64,000 nucleotides of DNA from Actinomyces graevenitzii C83 (GCF_000239695.1 NZ_JH470338.1:1342613-1406612); one strand, 5' to 3'. Shown: positions 53,701 through 63,317, counted from the stretch's first letter. Notes: generated from the letters alone by a model not told the origin. Numbers and translations: made by a program.

Positions 53701-56200
53701 ACACGCTAACCTGGCGGGTCTTGCCGTCCTTGACCTGTACCCAAGCGCTGCCCTGGTAGGTGCCGGCATTGAGGGTCATTTCCTGGCTAATGGAGGAGTT
53801 GCCCTTACCCAGCTGGGCGATCGGGTCGCCGTGAGTGTCGTGGGGGGCGGTTACCTGGCCGGTGGTCTGGTAGCCCTTGAAGCTACCGGAGTTGAAGCCG
53901 GGGTCCACAAACACAGTTCCAGCGCCCCACTTGGGGGTGGCGGCGGCTGCGGGGGCCTTGGCGGGAGCCAGTACAAAGGCGGTGTGGTCGCGTTCAGCGG
54001 CCGGCACGGTCTCGTATACGGACTCAGGGATGGTTACCTTGCCGCCCTCTACCTTTACGTCAGTTACCTTTACACGGCCCTTGTCGGTGAGGCGGTAGAC
54101 GCTCAAAGAGCCCACGTTCTGGTAGGACTTGGTTAGGGTCCAGGTGGTGGCGGTACCAGCGGGGTTGTAGTAGTACAGACGTGGTGCGCCGCCCTTAGCG
54201 CCATTGTCGATCCAGGGCAGCAGGTAGCTGTCGCCCTTAAGCACGGTGGCGCCGTCGTAAACAAACTGGCGGCTAGCGGACATGTCAGCCTTGATAGCCC
54301 CGGCAACCTGGGTGGCCGGAGTCTGGTTGGTGACCGCCGTAGCACCTGAGGCTACAGTGCCGTTAGCGAAGGTGTAGGTGTAGACGGTCTTGCCGTTTTC
54401 ACCCTTAGCGCTTTCTTGACGCATAATGCGCGAGTTCTGCAGGAACTTAACCGGCAGGTTGTTAGCCCAAATATTGCGGTAGAAGGCGCCCTGGTCTTGG
54501 TGGCCAGTCCAGCCCTCAAACTCAACAATCTGGGGGTAGCCCAAAACTACGTTGGGGTTCCAGTTGTCCTTGTTGGAGTTGTCAACAAAGCGGATCACGT
54601 CAGAGTTCAAACCCTTGTTGGTGGCGCCGCCATAGTTTTCATCATTGGACCAGTGCGACCAGGTGGAGTAGCGCTCAAAGCGGTCAGCCCACTCTGAACC
54701 CATTTCCCAACCCATCTTGTTTAGCTCGCGGCCCAGGCGCTCAGCTTGCCAGCCCGAACCGTAGTAAACGTCAATGTAGATCCAGCGGAAGTTGGGGTAG
54801 GTAGCTAGCGGGAACTGGTTACGCAGATCCTGGAAACGCTTAATTACCGCGCCGCTACCTAGATCAGCGCGCTGATCAACGTAGTAGGACTGGTTTAGCC
54901 AGTTCCAGCCGCGCCCGCCAGTGAAGGGTAGGGAACCGAAAGAGTTGGCTTCGGGGTAGGCCTCAGTGGTGTTGACGTGGACGCCGTAAATCGCGTTGGA
55001 GTTGGCGGTGGTGTTGAACAGGGTGGCAAAGTCCTTGTCACCACCGGCGCGGGTGTTGATGTTGCCCGCATAGTCCATGTGTCCAGAGTCGTGGCCTTCA
55101 GAAGCGTAACCCTTGAGCATCACGCGCTGGCCTAGGCCGTCAGTGGCCAGGTTGACGCGCTTTACGTCGTCGGCTACCTGCAAGAAGGGGTGCGTGGCGG
55201 CCGAGCCGAAGTCAAAGGGAATATGGGTTACTACCCACTTGTGGTTGTCAGCTGCACCGGCCACCCAGGGGGTGATGTCCGCATAGGCGACGGCGGCATC
55301 CTGCCAGTTCACCGTGCCCGAGGAGTTGGCGTCACCGGTGAACACCAAAGTGGTGTAGGGGCGCTCTTCATCGCCGACGGCGTCGGTTGCTGCAGCTGAG
55401 CGGTAGGTCCACTGGCCGTTGGAGGCCAGTAGGGTCTTAGAACCATCTTGGTCAACTACCCGGCGCTTCCAGCGCGAACCGTCGTCAGCTTCCCAGCCGG
55501 TGGGGCGGTCATAGGTGGCGTTGGTTTCCATACCCACAGCCACCTTAGAGGTGTTAACCATCAGGTAGGTACTGGGGGCGTCAGCGTCGCTGACCGGGGT
55601 GGACTCGCTTAGGCTCTCAATAGTGTCAGCCACACCAGCGTATTTGTTCTTAGCGCTAGCGCCACGTGAAACCAGGGTGATACCGGCAGCGTAGGCGCCG
55701 CCGTCTTTAGCGCTAACCGATACCAGGCCATGGCCGGGAATCTCGACGGTGTGGGCGCCACCGGTGAGTTCAGTGATACGGAAGGTTAGGGTGGGACGCT
55801 TGGCACCAGTTGTGCCCTGGGCCTTTGAAGTAATCTCCTTTACTTCAATTTCGGCCTTCATGGTGACGTCAGTGTCATTGAAGTCAACCGTGTAGGCCAC
55901 CTTGGTGTTGGATTCTTTAACTGCCTGCACCGACTTGACAGTGTAAGCCTGATTGTCAATCAGTACTGAATCGAGGACCTGGGTGCGGCCGCCAACTTTA
56001 TTGCCCGCGAAGGTGTAGCCAAGTACCTGGGGGAAGGCGTTGGATACGGTCGCGGTCAAGTTACCGGCGCTAATGGTCTCCGGAGCACTAATGACACCAG
56101 AAGTTTCCGGGGTCACTGCGCCAGCAGCTGCCCCTGGAAGGGATAGGGCGACAACCCCTAGCAATGCTAGGGACCGTCGGTGGAGGTGTCTTACCTTCAT
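50741..56200 (-). CDS. Endo-alpha-N-acetylgalactosaminidase (GH101), wall-anchored
   Basis: A 1819 aa surface enzyme that releases the core-1 disaccharide from mucin O-glycans. After the signal peptide (about 1-28) come a beta-sandwich and the catalytic barrel: the nucleophile is Asp477 in WIYIDVYYG and the acid Glu503 in GSEWADRFERY, by comparison with Streptococcus and Bifidobacterium GH101 enzymes. Later domains are a NEW3-like segment, an NPCBM module (FSPKYNSNGWGPVERDSE to HANWADARVLC), an F5/8-type C-like module (NMFDGNASTFYDKDW), and a Pro/Thr repeat stalk. The sortase motif LARTG lies at 1789-1793. The single-gene unit suggests its own control. Confidence 0.95.
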   Translation of the reverse strand: MKVRHLHRRSLALLGVVALSLPGAAAGAVTPETSGVISAPETISAGNLTATVSNAFPQVLGYTFAGNKVGGRTQVLDSVLIDNQAYTVKSVQAVKESNTKVAYTVDFNDTDVTMKAEIEVKEITSKAQGTTGAKRPTLTFRITELTGGAHTVEIPGHGLVSVSAKDGGAYAAGITLVSRGASAKNKYAGVADTIESLSESTPVSDADAPSTYLMVNTSKVAVGMETNATYDRPTGWEADDGSRWKRRVVDQDGSKTLLASNGQWTYRSAAATDAVGDEERPYTTLVFTGDANSSGTVNWQDAAVAYADITPWVAGAADNHKWVVTHIPFDFGSAATHPFLQVADDVKRVNLATDGLGQRVMLKGYASEGHDSGHMDYAGNINTRAGGDKDFATLFNTTANSNAIYGVHVNTTEAYPEANSFGSLPFTGGRGWNWLNQSYYVDQRADLGSGAVIKRFQDLRNQFPLATYPNFRWIYIDVYYGSGWQAERLGRELNKMGWEMGSEWADRFERYSTWSHWSNDENYGGATNKGLNSDVIRFVDNSNKDNWNPNVVLGYPQIVEFEGWTGHQDQGAFYRNIWANNLPVKFLQNSRIMRQESAKGENGKTVYTYTFANGTVASGATAVTNQTPATQVAGAIKADMSASRQFVYDGATVLKGDSYLLPWIDNGAKGGAPRLYYYNPAGTATTWTLTKSYQNVGSLSVYRLTDKGRVKVTDVKVEGGKVTIPESVYETVPAAERDHTAFVLAPAKAPAAAATPKWGAGTVFVDPGFNSGSFKGYQTTGQVTAPHDTHGDPIAQLGKGNSSISQEMTLNAGTYQGSAWVQVKDGKTRQVSVSASGEGVTSAASQQRNDDLGATRDKPVTIAFEDFENVPEGWGPFVKGDAGEITDPRTVLASLNGPYTQKGGTLPDGSKKATDDAVAGHWSLKSHEENGGLVYRTVPQTVNFKAGHRYRISYDYENALSGSYYWVTAYDAQGANGLNANYLYSTVMPVATSPTHYVQELNVGGCGSYWVGLYNTQGGQDGNDFTLDNFRVEDLGATTDMPACAAASIDTNETAIEGSTFHMTSSLVNNEPSEITDVTSKLTLPSGWSATADTPATTAKLAKGATFTTTWTVKVPQGAGGSTANVVHTATYKIAGSARSASGDTNVAVLGSVKPDAVNYLSDLPFSPKYNSNGWGPVERDSEVGENQKGDGGPIVMGGKQYTKGLGTHSPADVGFELSGKCKAFKATVGVQDGQSGSVTFRVVGTTDGTNWVDVVPQTGVITGSNTPQEVSGDVTGMKLIRLIVGDGGNGNGNDHANWADARVLCGNATDGDTPAPAPGNPVKDYSGDQQLVSAPAAYASNPASNMFDGNASTFYDKDWQHPVAHPSDIDLALYQGDDPTAASAVSVAGLKINSRVDQANGRPERYEVYVGQDAANINQKVAEGTLQNTGQVQQIVFNGPVKAKLIRLRVLSNYKTKADQPDYLLSIAELGVLVPDGDASGNAASQSQASAQSQASAQSQGTGKAAAEGKASSTDKAATGAAKSEPEITVNTNAEGLVGQNYLDVKTVNDTNPVKNPSTVINHTWALNWMAADQKHTTNASASYFQRVPVTFNVAKDGTKVKFTVAAGDGDALVQVDNLRMVKIVRPTSNDLIGVDCLATPTPEVCTTKRANDRIGVTTAVSAETVTPTPTPQPTAPVSPTMAPTQEPTASPEPTVAPTGSPAPTAQPSPAPTGSAVPTVAPTGAPAPTGSAAPTVAPTGTPAPTGSAAPTAQPSRSASSAPLPGRPGKPGKPSHGAAPAKPEKPGGLARTGVASGMLALSALALGGGGMLLRRKRQD

Positions 56201-56674
56201 CGTGTAGGGCTCCTTTGCCTAGACGTGGTTGACCCAATTTTGTCCTTTTGCAACAAAAAGCGTCAAGTCTAAGCAGAACCGAACAGCAGAAGTTGCAACC
56301 AAACAGTTACAAATCTGGTTTGAGCTAATAATTTAACTAACGCCTACTGCGCGCATTTGTTCGTTTATTGTAAAGACTGTTTTGCGCACAAACCGAAAAG
56401 TTTGGGGTAGTCCATGTACCACAGCTTCATTGCCGCCTGTACATGGGAACACCGCCGCCAGTGAGCAACACGCACTATAGCCAGGGTGATGAGCTAGCTA
56501 TAACGGAACACTCGCAGTAGCGGCGGTGCGGCGATAGATTACCTTGGTTTTTACTAGTAATTCCAGTACCTAAACCTCATTTTTTGCACTTTCTTTTAAG
56601 CCAAAAGTGTTTCTGCAGGCCAGCAAGTTACAAGTAGTCGCAAATCACTTTATATGTGGGCTAATTAACTAAAA
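56201..56674. promoter_or_regulatory. Promoter spacer of GH101 gene with inverted repeats
   Basis: The 5' leader of the GH101 gene and AT-rich DNA. Two spaced inverted repeats stand out: CCATGTAC/GTACATGG (from 56412 to about 56447) and CACCGCCGC/GCGGCGGTG. They could be operator sites. No gene is seen. Confidence 0.4.
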
Positions 56675-56710
56675 ACGGTGCTGAGCGGGTCTAAACCCAC
56701 CCAGCACCGT
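56675..56710 (-). terminator. Terminator of clpB
   Basis: ACGGTGCTGAGCGGGT pairs with ACCCACCCAGCACCGT (14 of 16) around CTAA, with A/T-rich flanks, 22 bases after the clpB stop on the minus strand. Confidence 0.8.
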
Positions 56711-56731
56711 CGAATTAGTTAAAAGCGCAGG

Positions 56732-59380
56732 TCACTCCGCACTGGCGGCGCTAGCAGCCGAACCGGCCACAGCCGCACCGGGAATTAGCGTCAGACCGTC
56801 GTCGGCAACGTCAACCGTAACCTGCTGGCCGTCAGCAACCTGGCCGGCCAAGATCAGGCGGGCCAAGCGGTCACCAATCTCACGCTGCACCAGGCGACGC
56901 AGCGGGCGAGCCCCGTAAGCCGGGTCGTAGCCCTCGTCAGCCAGCCAAGTGCGGGCGGCGTCGGTAACATCCAGGCTGATGCGGCGGTCAGACAGACGCT
57001 TGCTCATCTTGCTTAGCTGCAAGCCCACAATCTGGCCCAACTCATCCTTGCTCAGCGCATTAAAGATCAGCACATCGTCAAGGCGGTTGAGGAACTCAGG
57101 CTTGAAGGCGGCGCGCACCGTAGCCATAACGTTCTCGCGCTTTTCCTCCTGGCTCAGCGCCGGGTCTACCAGGAACTGGCTACCCAGGTTGGAGGTCAGG
57201 ATCAAGATGACGTTACGGAAGTCCACCGTGCGTCCCTGGCCGTCAGTTAGGCGACCGTCGTCGAGCACCTGCAGCAAGATGTCAAAGACCTCAGGGTGGG
57301 CCTTTTCCACCTCATCTAGCAGCACCACAGAGTAGGGGCGACGACGCACCGCCTCGGTCAGCTGACCGCCCTCTTCGTAGCCTACGTACCCGGGAGGGGC
57401 ACCCACTAGGCGCGAAACCGAGTGCTTCTCGGAGTATTCGCTCATGTCGATACGCACAATGGCGTGCTCGTCATCGAAGAGGAACTCAGCCAGGGCCTTG
57501 GCCAGCTCAGTCTTACCTACACCGGTGGGGCCTAGGAACATGAAGGAACCGGTGGGGCGGTCAGGGTCAGAAACCCCGGCGCGCGAGCGGCGCACAGCGT
57601 CGGCTACAGCCGCAACCGCGTCCTTCTGGCCGATTAGGCGCGAGCCTACCTGCTCTTCCATGTGCAGCAGCTTTTCGCTTTCGCCCTGCATCAGCTTGCC
57701 TACCGGAATACCGGTCCAAGAAGAGATAACCTCAGCGATCTCCTCAGGGCCAACCTTCTCAGCGATCATCGGCTCGCCAGCATCAGGCTGGTTTTGCTCA
57801 CTGGCTTCAGCCTCAGCGATTTGACGCTGCAAGCTGGGCATTTCGCCGTAGCGGATACGTCCGGCGGCCTCAAAGTCACCTTCACGCTCAGCCAGTTCGG
57901 CGCGGGTACGCAGCTCATCTAGCTGGGCGCGCAGCTCACCAATGCGGTTGTGACCGGCCTTTTGGGCTTCCCAGCGGGCGTTTAGGGCGCTGAGTTCTTC
58001 GTTTAGGTCAGCCAGGCGGGCACGCAAGGCAGCCAGGCGCTCTGCCGCACCGGCGTCGGCCTCATCTTCCTTGGCGCTGGAATCAGCCAGGTAGGCTTCT
58101 TCCATCTTTAGGCGGTCTACGCGACGGCGCAGCTCGTCAATTTCCACCGGGGAGGAGTCCAGCTCCATGCGCAGGCGGGAAGCAGCCTCATCAACCAGGT
58201 CAATGGCCTTGTCGGGCAGTTGGCGGCCGGTGATGTAGCGGTCTGACAGGCTGGCGGCAGCCACCAGGGCGCCGTCGGAGATGGTCACATGGTGGTGTGC
58301 CTCGTACTTGGGGGCGATACCACGCAAGATAGCCACGGTGTCAGCCACGGAGGGCTCACCCACATAAACCTGCTGGAAGCGGCGCTCTAGAGCTGGGTCT
58401 TTCTCAATGTTTTCGCGGTATTCGTCCAGCGTGGTGGCACCCACCATGCGTAGTTCACCGCGCGCCAGCATGGGCTTGAGCATGTTGCCGGCGTCCATGG
58501 CCCCTTCGGAGCCACCGCCTGCGCCCACCATGGTGTGTAGCTCATCGATGAAGGTGACTACCTCGCCGTCAGAGTTCTTGATCTCGTTGAGCACGGCCTT
58601 GAGGCGCTCTTCGAACTCGCCACGGTACTTGGCCCCGGCCACCATGGAGGATAGGTCCAGGGAGATTAGGCGCTTGTTGCGCAGCGATTCGGGCACGTCA
58701 CCGGCCACAATACGCTGGGCTAGGCCTTCTACCACGGCGGTTTTACCTACGCCGGGTTCACCGATTAGCACCGGGTTGTTCTTGGTGCGGCGCGATAGCA
58801 CCTGCACCACGCGGCGGATTTCGCTATCGCGGCCGATTACCGGGTCTAGTTTGCCGGCGCGGGCGGCCTCGGTCAGGTCAGTGCCATATTTCTTCAGGGC
58901 TTCAAAGGTGCCTTCAGGGTTGGCGCTGGTTACGCGCTGTCCGCCACGCACGGTGGGCAGGATTTCGCGTAGGGCTTGGGCGGTGGCGCCGGCGTCACGC
59001 AGGGCGCGGGCAGCAGCGTCGTCGCCTTCAGCGATGGCGATCAGTATGTGCTCGGTAGAGATGTACTCGTCAGTTAGTTCTTTGGCGAGTTTGTCGGCCT
59101 TTTCCAGGGCGGCTAGGAAGCCACGTGAGGGGTTGGGCTCCACTACGGAGCTGCCTGCTGAGGAGGGCAGGGAGGTTAGTGCGGTGCGGGTGGCGGTCCC
59201 TACGTTTTTTAGGGTCTGCGGGCTTAGTGCGTTTAGTAGCCCGACGGCGACGCCGCCCTCTTGGCTTAGTAGCTCACCAAGTAGGTGGAGCGCCTCCACC
59301 TGGGGGTTGCCAGCGGCTGCGGCGGCTTGCACAGCCCCCGATATGGCTTCTTGGGATTTGGTTGTGTAGTTGGTGTCCAC
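56732..59380 (-). CDS. clpB: ATP-dependent chaperone ClpB
   Basis: An 882 aa disaggregase of the Hsp100 class, which with DnaK pulls proteins out of aggregates. The N-domain (about 1-145) has two Clp repeats. AAA-1 has [10 protein letters not shown] and the pore loop [11 protein letters not shown]. The M-domain coiled coil covers residues ~400-520. AAA-2 has [10 protein letters not shown] and ends with the sensor GARPLRR. GTG start with a perfect AAGGAGAACC. A HspR-type site lies 110 bases upstream, in the divergent promoter region. Confidence 0.96.
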   Translation of the reverse strand: MDTNYTTKSQEAISGAVQAAAAAGNPQVEALHLLGELLSQEGGVAVGLLNALSPQTLKNVGTATRTALTSLPSSAGSSVVEPNPSRGFLAALEKADKLAKELTDEYISTEHILIAIAEGDDAAARALRDAGATAQALREILPTVRGGQRVTSANPEGTFEALKKYGTDLTEAARAGKLDPVIGRDSEIRRVVQVLSRRTKNNPVLIGEPGVGKTAVVEGLAQRIVAGDVPESLRNKRLISLDLSSMVAGAKYRGEFEERLKAVLNEIKNSDGEVVTFIDELHTMVGAGGGSEGAMDAGNMLKPMLARGELRMVGATTLDEYRENIEKDPALERRFQQVYVGEPSVADTVAILRGIAPKYEAHHHVTISDGALVAAASLSDRYITGRQLPDKAIDLVDEAASRLRMELDSSPVEIDELRRRVDRLKMEEAYLADSSAKEDEADAGAAERLAALRARLADLNEELSALNARWEAQKAGHNRIGELRAQLDELRTRAELAEREGDFEAAGRIRYGEMPSLQRQIAEAEASEQNQPDAGEPMIAEKVGPEEIAEVISSWTGIPVGKLMQGESEKLLHMEEQVGSRLIGQKDAVAAVADAVRRSRAGVSDPDRPTGSFMFLGPTGVGKTELAKALAEFLFDDEHAIVRIDMSEYSEKHSVSRLVGAPPGYVGYEEGGQLTEAVRRRPYSVVLLDEVEKAHPEVFDILLQVLDDGRLTDGQGRTVDFRNVILILTSNLGSQFLVDPALSQEEKRENVMATVRAAFKPEFLNRLDDVLIFNALSKDELGQIVGLQLSKMSKRLSDRRISLDVTDAARTWLADEGYDPAYGARPLRRLVQREIGDRLARLILAGQVADGQQVTVDVADDGLTLIPGAAVAGSAASAASAE

Positions 59381-59489
59381 GGTTCTCCTTGAATTTAAGT
59401 AGTTATAGCAACGCGGTCAGTCTCACTTTTAGCTGCATGAGCTGATGGAACCGACAGCGTCACGTTCCGGTGAGTACAACTTCCACAGA

Positions 59490-59510
59490 CTTGAGTCTAT
59501 TCCACTCAAG
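59490..59510. promoter_or_regulatory. HAIR element (HspR operator)
   Basis: CTTGAGT-CTATTCC-ACTCAAG matches the HspR consensus CTTGAGT-N7-ACTCAAG exactly. A further half-site CTTGAGT follows at 59520-59526. It stands between clpB and the small gene at 59617 and can regulate both. Confidence 0.9.
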
Positions 59511-59616
59511 TTTATTTTTCTTGAGTGACGCCAATCACTTATCTTTGATGTATGGCTATTTGGGACTAAGGGCTAGACTCGCTGCTGATAGTTCCCTATA
59601 CGTAAGGAGAAAACGC

Positions 59617-59829
59617 ATGGGTATCGCAGATTTCGCCAAGCAGGCCGAAGAACTAGCCGACAAGGCTAAGGAGGCCGCCAAGAACGTAGACGCTGACCAG
59701 GTTGCTGAGACCGCCCACGACCTAGCCGACAAGGCTAAGGGCACCGCCGGTGGCAAGTTCGACTCTGCCATCGAGACCGCTGAGGGCCTAACCGACAAGG
59801 CTGCCGACGCGCTCAAGAACCTCAAGTGA
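59617..59829 (+). CDS. Small antitoxin-like helical protein (MT0933 family)
   Basis: A 70 aa, Lys/Ala/Asp-rich helical protein without Trp or Cys (MGIADFAKQAEELADKAKEA). It fits the actinobacterial MT0933-like antitoxin family, also seen as stress proteins with KAK repeats, and has a three-fold (L/E)ADKAK motif. The start has an AAGGAGA site. No toxin gene is adjacent, so the antitoxin label is doubtful. The HspR site upstream, shared with clpB, suggests heat or stress control. Confidence 0.7.
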   Translation: MGIADFAKQAEELADKAKEAAKNVDADQVAETAHDLADKAKGTAGGKFDSAIETAEGLTDKAADALKNLK

Positions 59830-59848
59830 TCTAAAGTCGCGCTTATCG

Positions 59849-59878
59849 CAGGGGAGTTGCCAGCAGGCAGCTCCCCTG
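59849..59878 (+). terminator. Hairpin terminator after the small gene
   Basis: CAGGGGAGTTGCC and GGCAGCTCCCCTG enclose AGCA (one G-T pair), followed by ACGTTTTAT. Confidence 0.85.
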
Positions 59879-59896
59879 ACGTTTTATATTTGGGCT

Positions 59897-61336
59897 ATGA
59901 CTTTTGCGTCTCGCAATACTTTGACCCTCGCGCTCGGGCATGGTGCCCGGGCGGCCTCCCGCCTGCGTGGCAGCGGTGGTAGCGCCTTCCCCGGCCTAGT
60001 TATGGAGAAGGCAGACCCGCATTTTATGGCTCGCGCCTTGGCTCCCCTGCCCTATGGGGTGGTGCTGGTTAGCGGCACTAACGGCAAAACCACCACTACA
60101 CGCATGGTGGTTGAGTTACTGCGCGGCCAGGGCCTGAAGGTGTTTACCAACCCCACCGGCTCAAACTTCACTCGTGGTGTAGTTGCCGCCCTGCTGGGGG
60201 CCATGCCGTTAAATGGCCGCCTTGACGCCGACGTCGCCGTACTGGAGCTGGACGAAGCCCACGCCACCCATTTCGTGCGCACCGTCAAGCCGCGCGCCGC
60301 CCTGCTGCTAAACGTCATGCGCGACCAGCTAGACCGCTTTGGGGAGATTGACTACACCGCCTCCCTGCTACACAAGGTTGCCCGCGCCACCACTGGCACG
60401 GTAGTGCTGAACGCTGACGACCCGCGTCTGGCCGCCCCCAGTTTCCGTGCCGACCTGCGTGCTGATGTGCGAGGCTTTGCGGTCAGCCCCCAGCTGCGTA
60501 GCGTTTTTCTTTCCGACGACGAACTGCACGACTCTCTCGACGGCTGCACTCTAGGCCAGCCCAAAAAGGACGCCGAGGCCAAAGCGGACACTAAGGCCGA
60601 GCCGACCACCGAGACTGAGCCAGCCGCCAAGCCAGAGCCGACAGAGCAGCCCGCCCAGCCAGAGCCGACAGAGCAGCCCGCCCAGCCGCTAGAAATTGTG
60701 GCCACACTGGAAGAAATGATGGGCCGTCACGCGGTTATCGACCTGGCCGGGCGCCGTCATGAAGTGGACTTCGCCATTCCCGGCGCCCACAACATCCTCA
60801 ACGCCACCGCCGCCATGGGCCTAGTTAAAGAGCTACTGGGCGAGCGCACCGATGAGCAGGCCCTGGCTGCCAGCGCCGCTAAGGTCACCGCCGCTTTCGG
60901 GCGTGGCGAGCTACTGAGCATTGACGGCCAAGAAGTTGAGCTGGGCCTGGTCAAAAACCCCGCCGGCTTCCGCATGAGCCTACTTAGCGCTGCCGCCGTA
61001 CGCTCCCAGCAGCCCCCGCTGATCATGATCGCCATCAACGACCAGTACGCTGACGGCCGCGACATGTCCTGGCTGTGGGACGTGGACTTCACCCCCCTCA
61101 AGCAGGCGGGCGTAAGCATCGTTACCGGCGTGCGGGCCACGGACATGGCGCTGCGACTGAGCTACGACGACGTCGCCGTCGGCAAGGTTGAAGCAAACCT
61201 CAGCCAGGCGCTAGCCCAGCTGGTCAAGCTTTCACGCGAGCAGCACCGGCCTATCCGCATTTTGAGCACCTATACCGCCATGTTGGAACTGCGTTCCCTG
61301 CTGGCAAGTTACACCGACGTGGAGGAGGTCCTATGA
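59897..61336 (+). CDS. murT: Lipid II isoglutaminyl synthase, MurT subunit
   Basis: A 479 aa Mur-ligase-like subunit that, with GatD, amidates D-Glu of lipid II to D-isoglutamine. The central domain has the P-loop GTNGKTTTT and LNVMRDQLDRFGEID. The C-terminal DUF1727 domain includes LVKNPAGFRMSL and the INDQYADGRDMSW motif. Where S. aureus and S. pneumoniae MurT carry a four-Cys zinc ribbon, this protein has instead a low-complexity acidic/Pro stretch (repeated EPTEQPAQ) and only one Cys. It overlaps gatD by four bases. Confidence 0.95.
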   Translation: MTFASRNTLTLALGHGARAASRLRGSGGSAFPGLVMEKADPHFMARALAPLPYGVVLVSGTNGKTTTTRMVVELLRGQGLKVFTNPTGSNFTRGVVAALLGAMPLNGRLDADVAVLELDEAHATHFVRTVKPRAALLLNVMRDQLDRFGEIDYTASLLHKVARATTGTVVLNADDPRLAAPSFRADLRADVRGFAVSPQLRSVFLSDDELHDSLDGCTLGQPKKDAEAKADTKAEPTTETEPAAKPEPTEQPAQPEPTEQPAQPLEIVATLEEMMGRHAVIDLAGRRHEVDFAIPGAHNILNATAAMGLVKELLGERTDEQALAASAAKVTAAFGRGELLSIDGQEVELGLVKNPAGFRMSLLSAAAVRSQQPPLIMIAINDQYADGRDMSWLWDVDFTPLKQAGVSIVTGVRATDMALRLSYDDVAVGKVEANLSQALAQLVKLSREQHRPIRILSTYTAMLELRSLLASYTDVEEVL

Positions 61337-62049
61337 GCGCCATTAAAGTTTTGCAGCTCTACCCGCGCGACATGAGTATTTATGGCGATCGCGGCAACAC
61401 CCTGACCCTAACCAAGCGTTTGGGCTGGCACGGCTATGAGGTGGAGCTACTTTCACACAACCCCGGAGATCAGCTGCCCGAGCAGGTAGATATTTTGGTT
61501 GGCGGCGGCGGCCAGGATTCAGCGCAAGAGCGTATCCAGGACGACCTGCAAAAGGTTGCCCCGCAGCTGCGCGCCTGGGCCAGTGACGGCGTGCCCATGC
61601 TGGTGATCTGCGGTTTGTATCAGCTGTTTGGGCATGAGTTCCGCACTGTGGGCGGGGAGGTTATCCCGGGCATTGACGTGCTTGATGCACATACCGTGGG
61701 TGGGCCTAAGCGCCTGATCGGCAATCTTACGGTTGAAACTGATGACTTCGGCAAGGTGGTGGGCTACGAAAACCATTCGGGTCTGACCACTTTGGGTAGC
61801 CAGGCGCGTCCGCTAGGGCGCGTAAGTGGCGAGTGGGGTAATAACGGCACTGACGGCACTGAGGGCGCGCGCGCCCATAACGTGATCGGCACCTATCTGC
61901 ATGGCAGTGTGCTGCCTAAAAACCCTCGCCTAGCTGATTGGCTGCTGGCCCGCGCGGTTGAACACGCAGGTCAGACCTGGCACCCGGCCGAGTTGGATGA
62001 TTCACTAGCTATAGCTGCCGCCAAGGTAGCTATGAGCCGTCCCCGGTAG
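61333..62049 (+). CDS. gatD: Lipid II isoglutaminyl synthase, GatD glutaminase
   Basis: A 238 aa class I glutaminase-like subunit that supplies ammonia to MurT. The catalytic Cys is in [11 protein letters not shown] (about residue 95) and the His in [16 protein letters not shown] near residue 190. The gene is translationally coupled to murT by ATGA. The complex is essential for normal cross-linking in many Gram-positive bacteria. Confidence 0.95.
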
Positions 62050-62059
62050 AGGTTTACAA

Positions 62060-62557
62060 ATGCCAGTTCCCAATTTCATTACTGAGTTACGTTCCAGCGT
62101 GGGCCACCGTCCCCTGTGGCTGCCGGGCGTATGTGCGGTTATTTTCGACGACGCCGGCAGGGTGCTGCTGGGGCAGCGTGCAGACAATGGTTTGTGGGCT
62201 GAGATCCGTGGCATCCCTGACCCGGGTGAGCAGCCGGTGGCCGCGCTTAAGCGCGAGGCACTAGAGGAGGCTGCTCTGGAGATCGAAGTTGATGAAGTGT
62301 TTTTGATTGATGCTTCTGACCTGGTCACCTACCCCAACGGGGATCAGGCCAGCTACATGAATCTGTGCTTCATTGCCCATGCAGTCAGTGCCGAGGCAGC
62401 AGCCGGAGCCCATATCAATGATGATGAATCAGTGGATATGGGTTGGTTTGAGGTTGATGATCTACCTTCACCACTAGCCCCTAGCGCCAGACAGCGTCTA
62501 GAGCTAGCTCAGCGCTACCTGGCTGACCCGCAGCGCCGTACCTTCCTAGGCGAGTAG
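62060..62557 (+). CDS. NUDIX hydrolase
   Basis: A 165 aa Nudix protein. The Nudix box is [25 protein letters not shown], with the Arg-Glu and Glu-Glu metal ligands in place; an Ala replaces the usual Gly after the EE pair. It lies 10 bases after gatD and is probably in the same operon. Substrate unknown; ADP-sugars or oxidised nucleotides are typical. Confidence 0.85.
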
Positions 62558-62676
62558 CCGCCTAGCGGCGCGCCTCAAAAACGGCGCGTAGGCCTGCGCG
62601 CTTTACGTGCCCCTGGCTAAGCCGGCGCCGACTCCCAAAGCGGCGCGCACCATAGAAATTAGTGAACGCTAACCAA

Positions 62677-62708
62677 TGCGGCCCCAAGGCTAATGCCTTG
62701 GGGCCGCA
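62677..62708 (+). terminator. Perfect 14-bp hairpin after the Nudix gene
   Basis: TGCGGCCCCAAGGC and its complement enclose TAAT. It closes the murT-gatD-Nudix transcript. Confidence 0.85.
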
Positions 62709-63317
62709 GGCTTGCTTGCGCACCGCCATTTACCTGGTATTTCGTTTTTAGTTCACACCCCATGTGGTCATATCACATACGACATTTACTTAGGTAAACA
62801 TAAGTCTGCGCACGCATAATTTTCCACGTTTTTCAAAGCTTATTTATCCCTGTGGTTAACTGCTTTAGCTGCGGTTTACTTGATCCTCATTATTTACAGA
62901 AAACACTCCCGTATTAGGTATAACTATGCACACTAATTTACCATTACGCTCACAGTGATCAGACCTATATGCGTCCAGGCGGTTTTGTATCCTATTCGAC
63001 AAGGCGCATGACTTTCGTAGAAGCCGCACAAAATTTATGGCTCCACCTTGGAGCATCTGGTGCGATTGCAGGCTCGGAACAAGCGGCTACCACCTTTGGT
63101 TGACTAATTATTTAGAGCGCCAAGACTGCTATAAGGCACGCACTTATTAGCTGTGCCTGGAATATGGGTAGGGATATCTTAAATAAATCCTGATTTCGTT
63201 CGGGAAATCCAGTAGATATTACCTCTTTACCCCCATATTTTCAGCCCCCCAAACCCTACTTGGCATAGATGTAGCTGTAAACAAGTACCGCAAGTGTCTC
63301 TACCGTCTGGAGCGAAC
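62709..63317. other. AT-rich intergenic stretch, 0.6 kb
   Basis: Markedly AT-rich compared with the rest of the window. No frame with protein similarity, no tRNA. It presumably holds the promoter of the gene at 63318, and could hide a small RNA. Confidence 0.45.

Noticed and set aside
59617..59829. A toxin-antitoxin pair with the small helical protein
   Set aside because: No second small gene is adjacent; the next genes are clpB and murT.
62865..63110. Short frames in the AT-rich spacer before 63318
   Set aside because: No ribosome site or recognisable composition; treated as non-coding.
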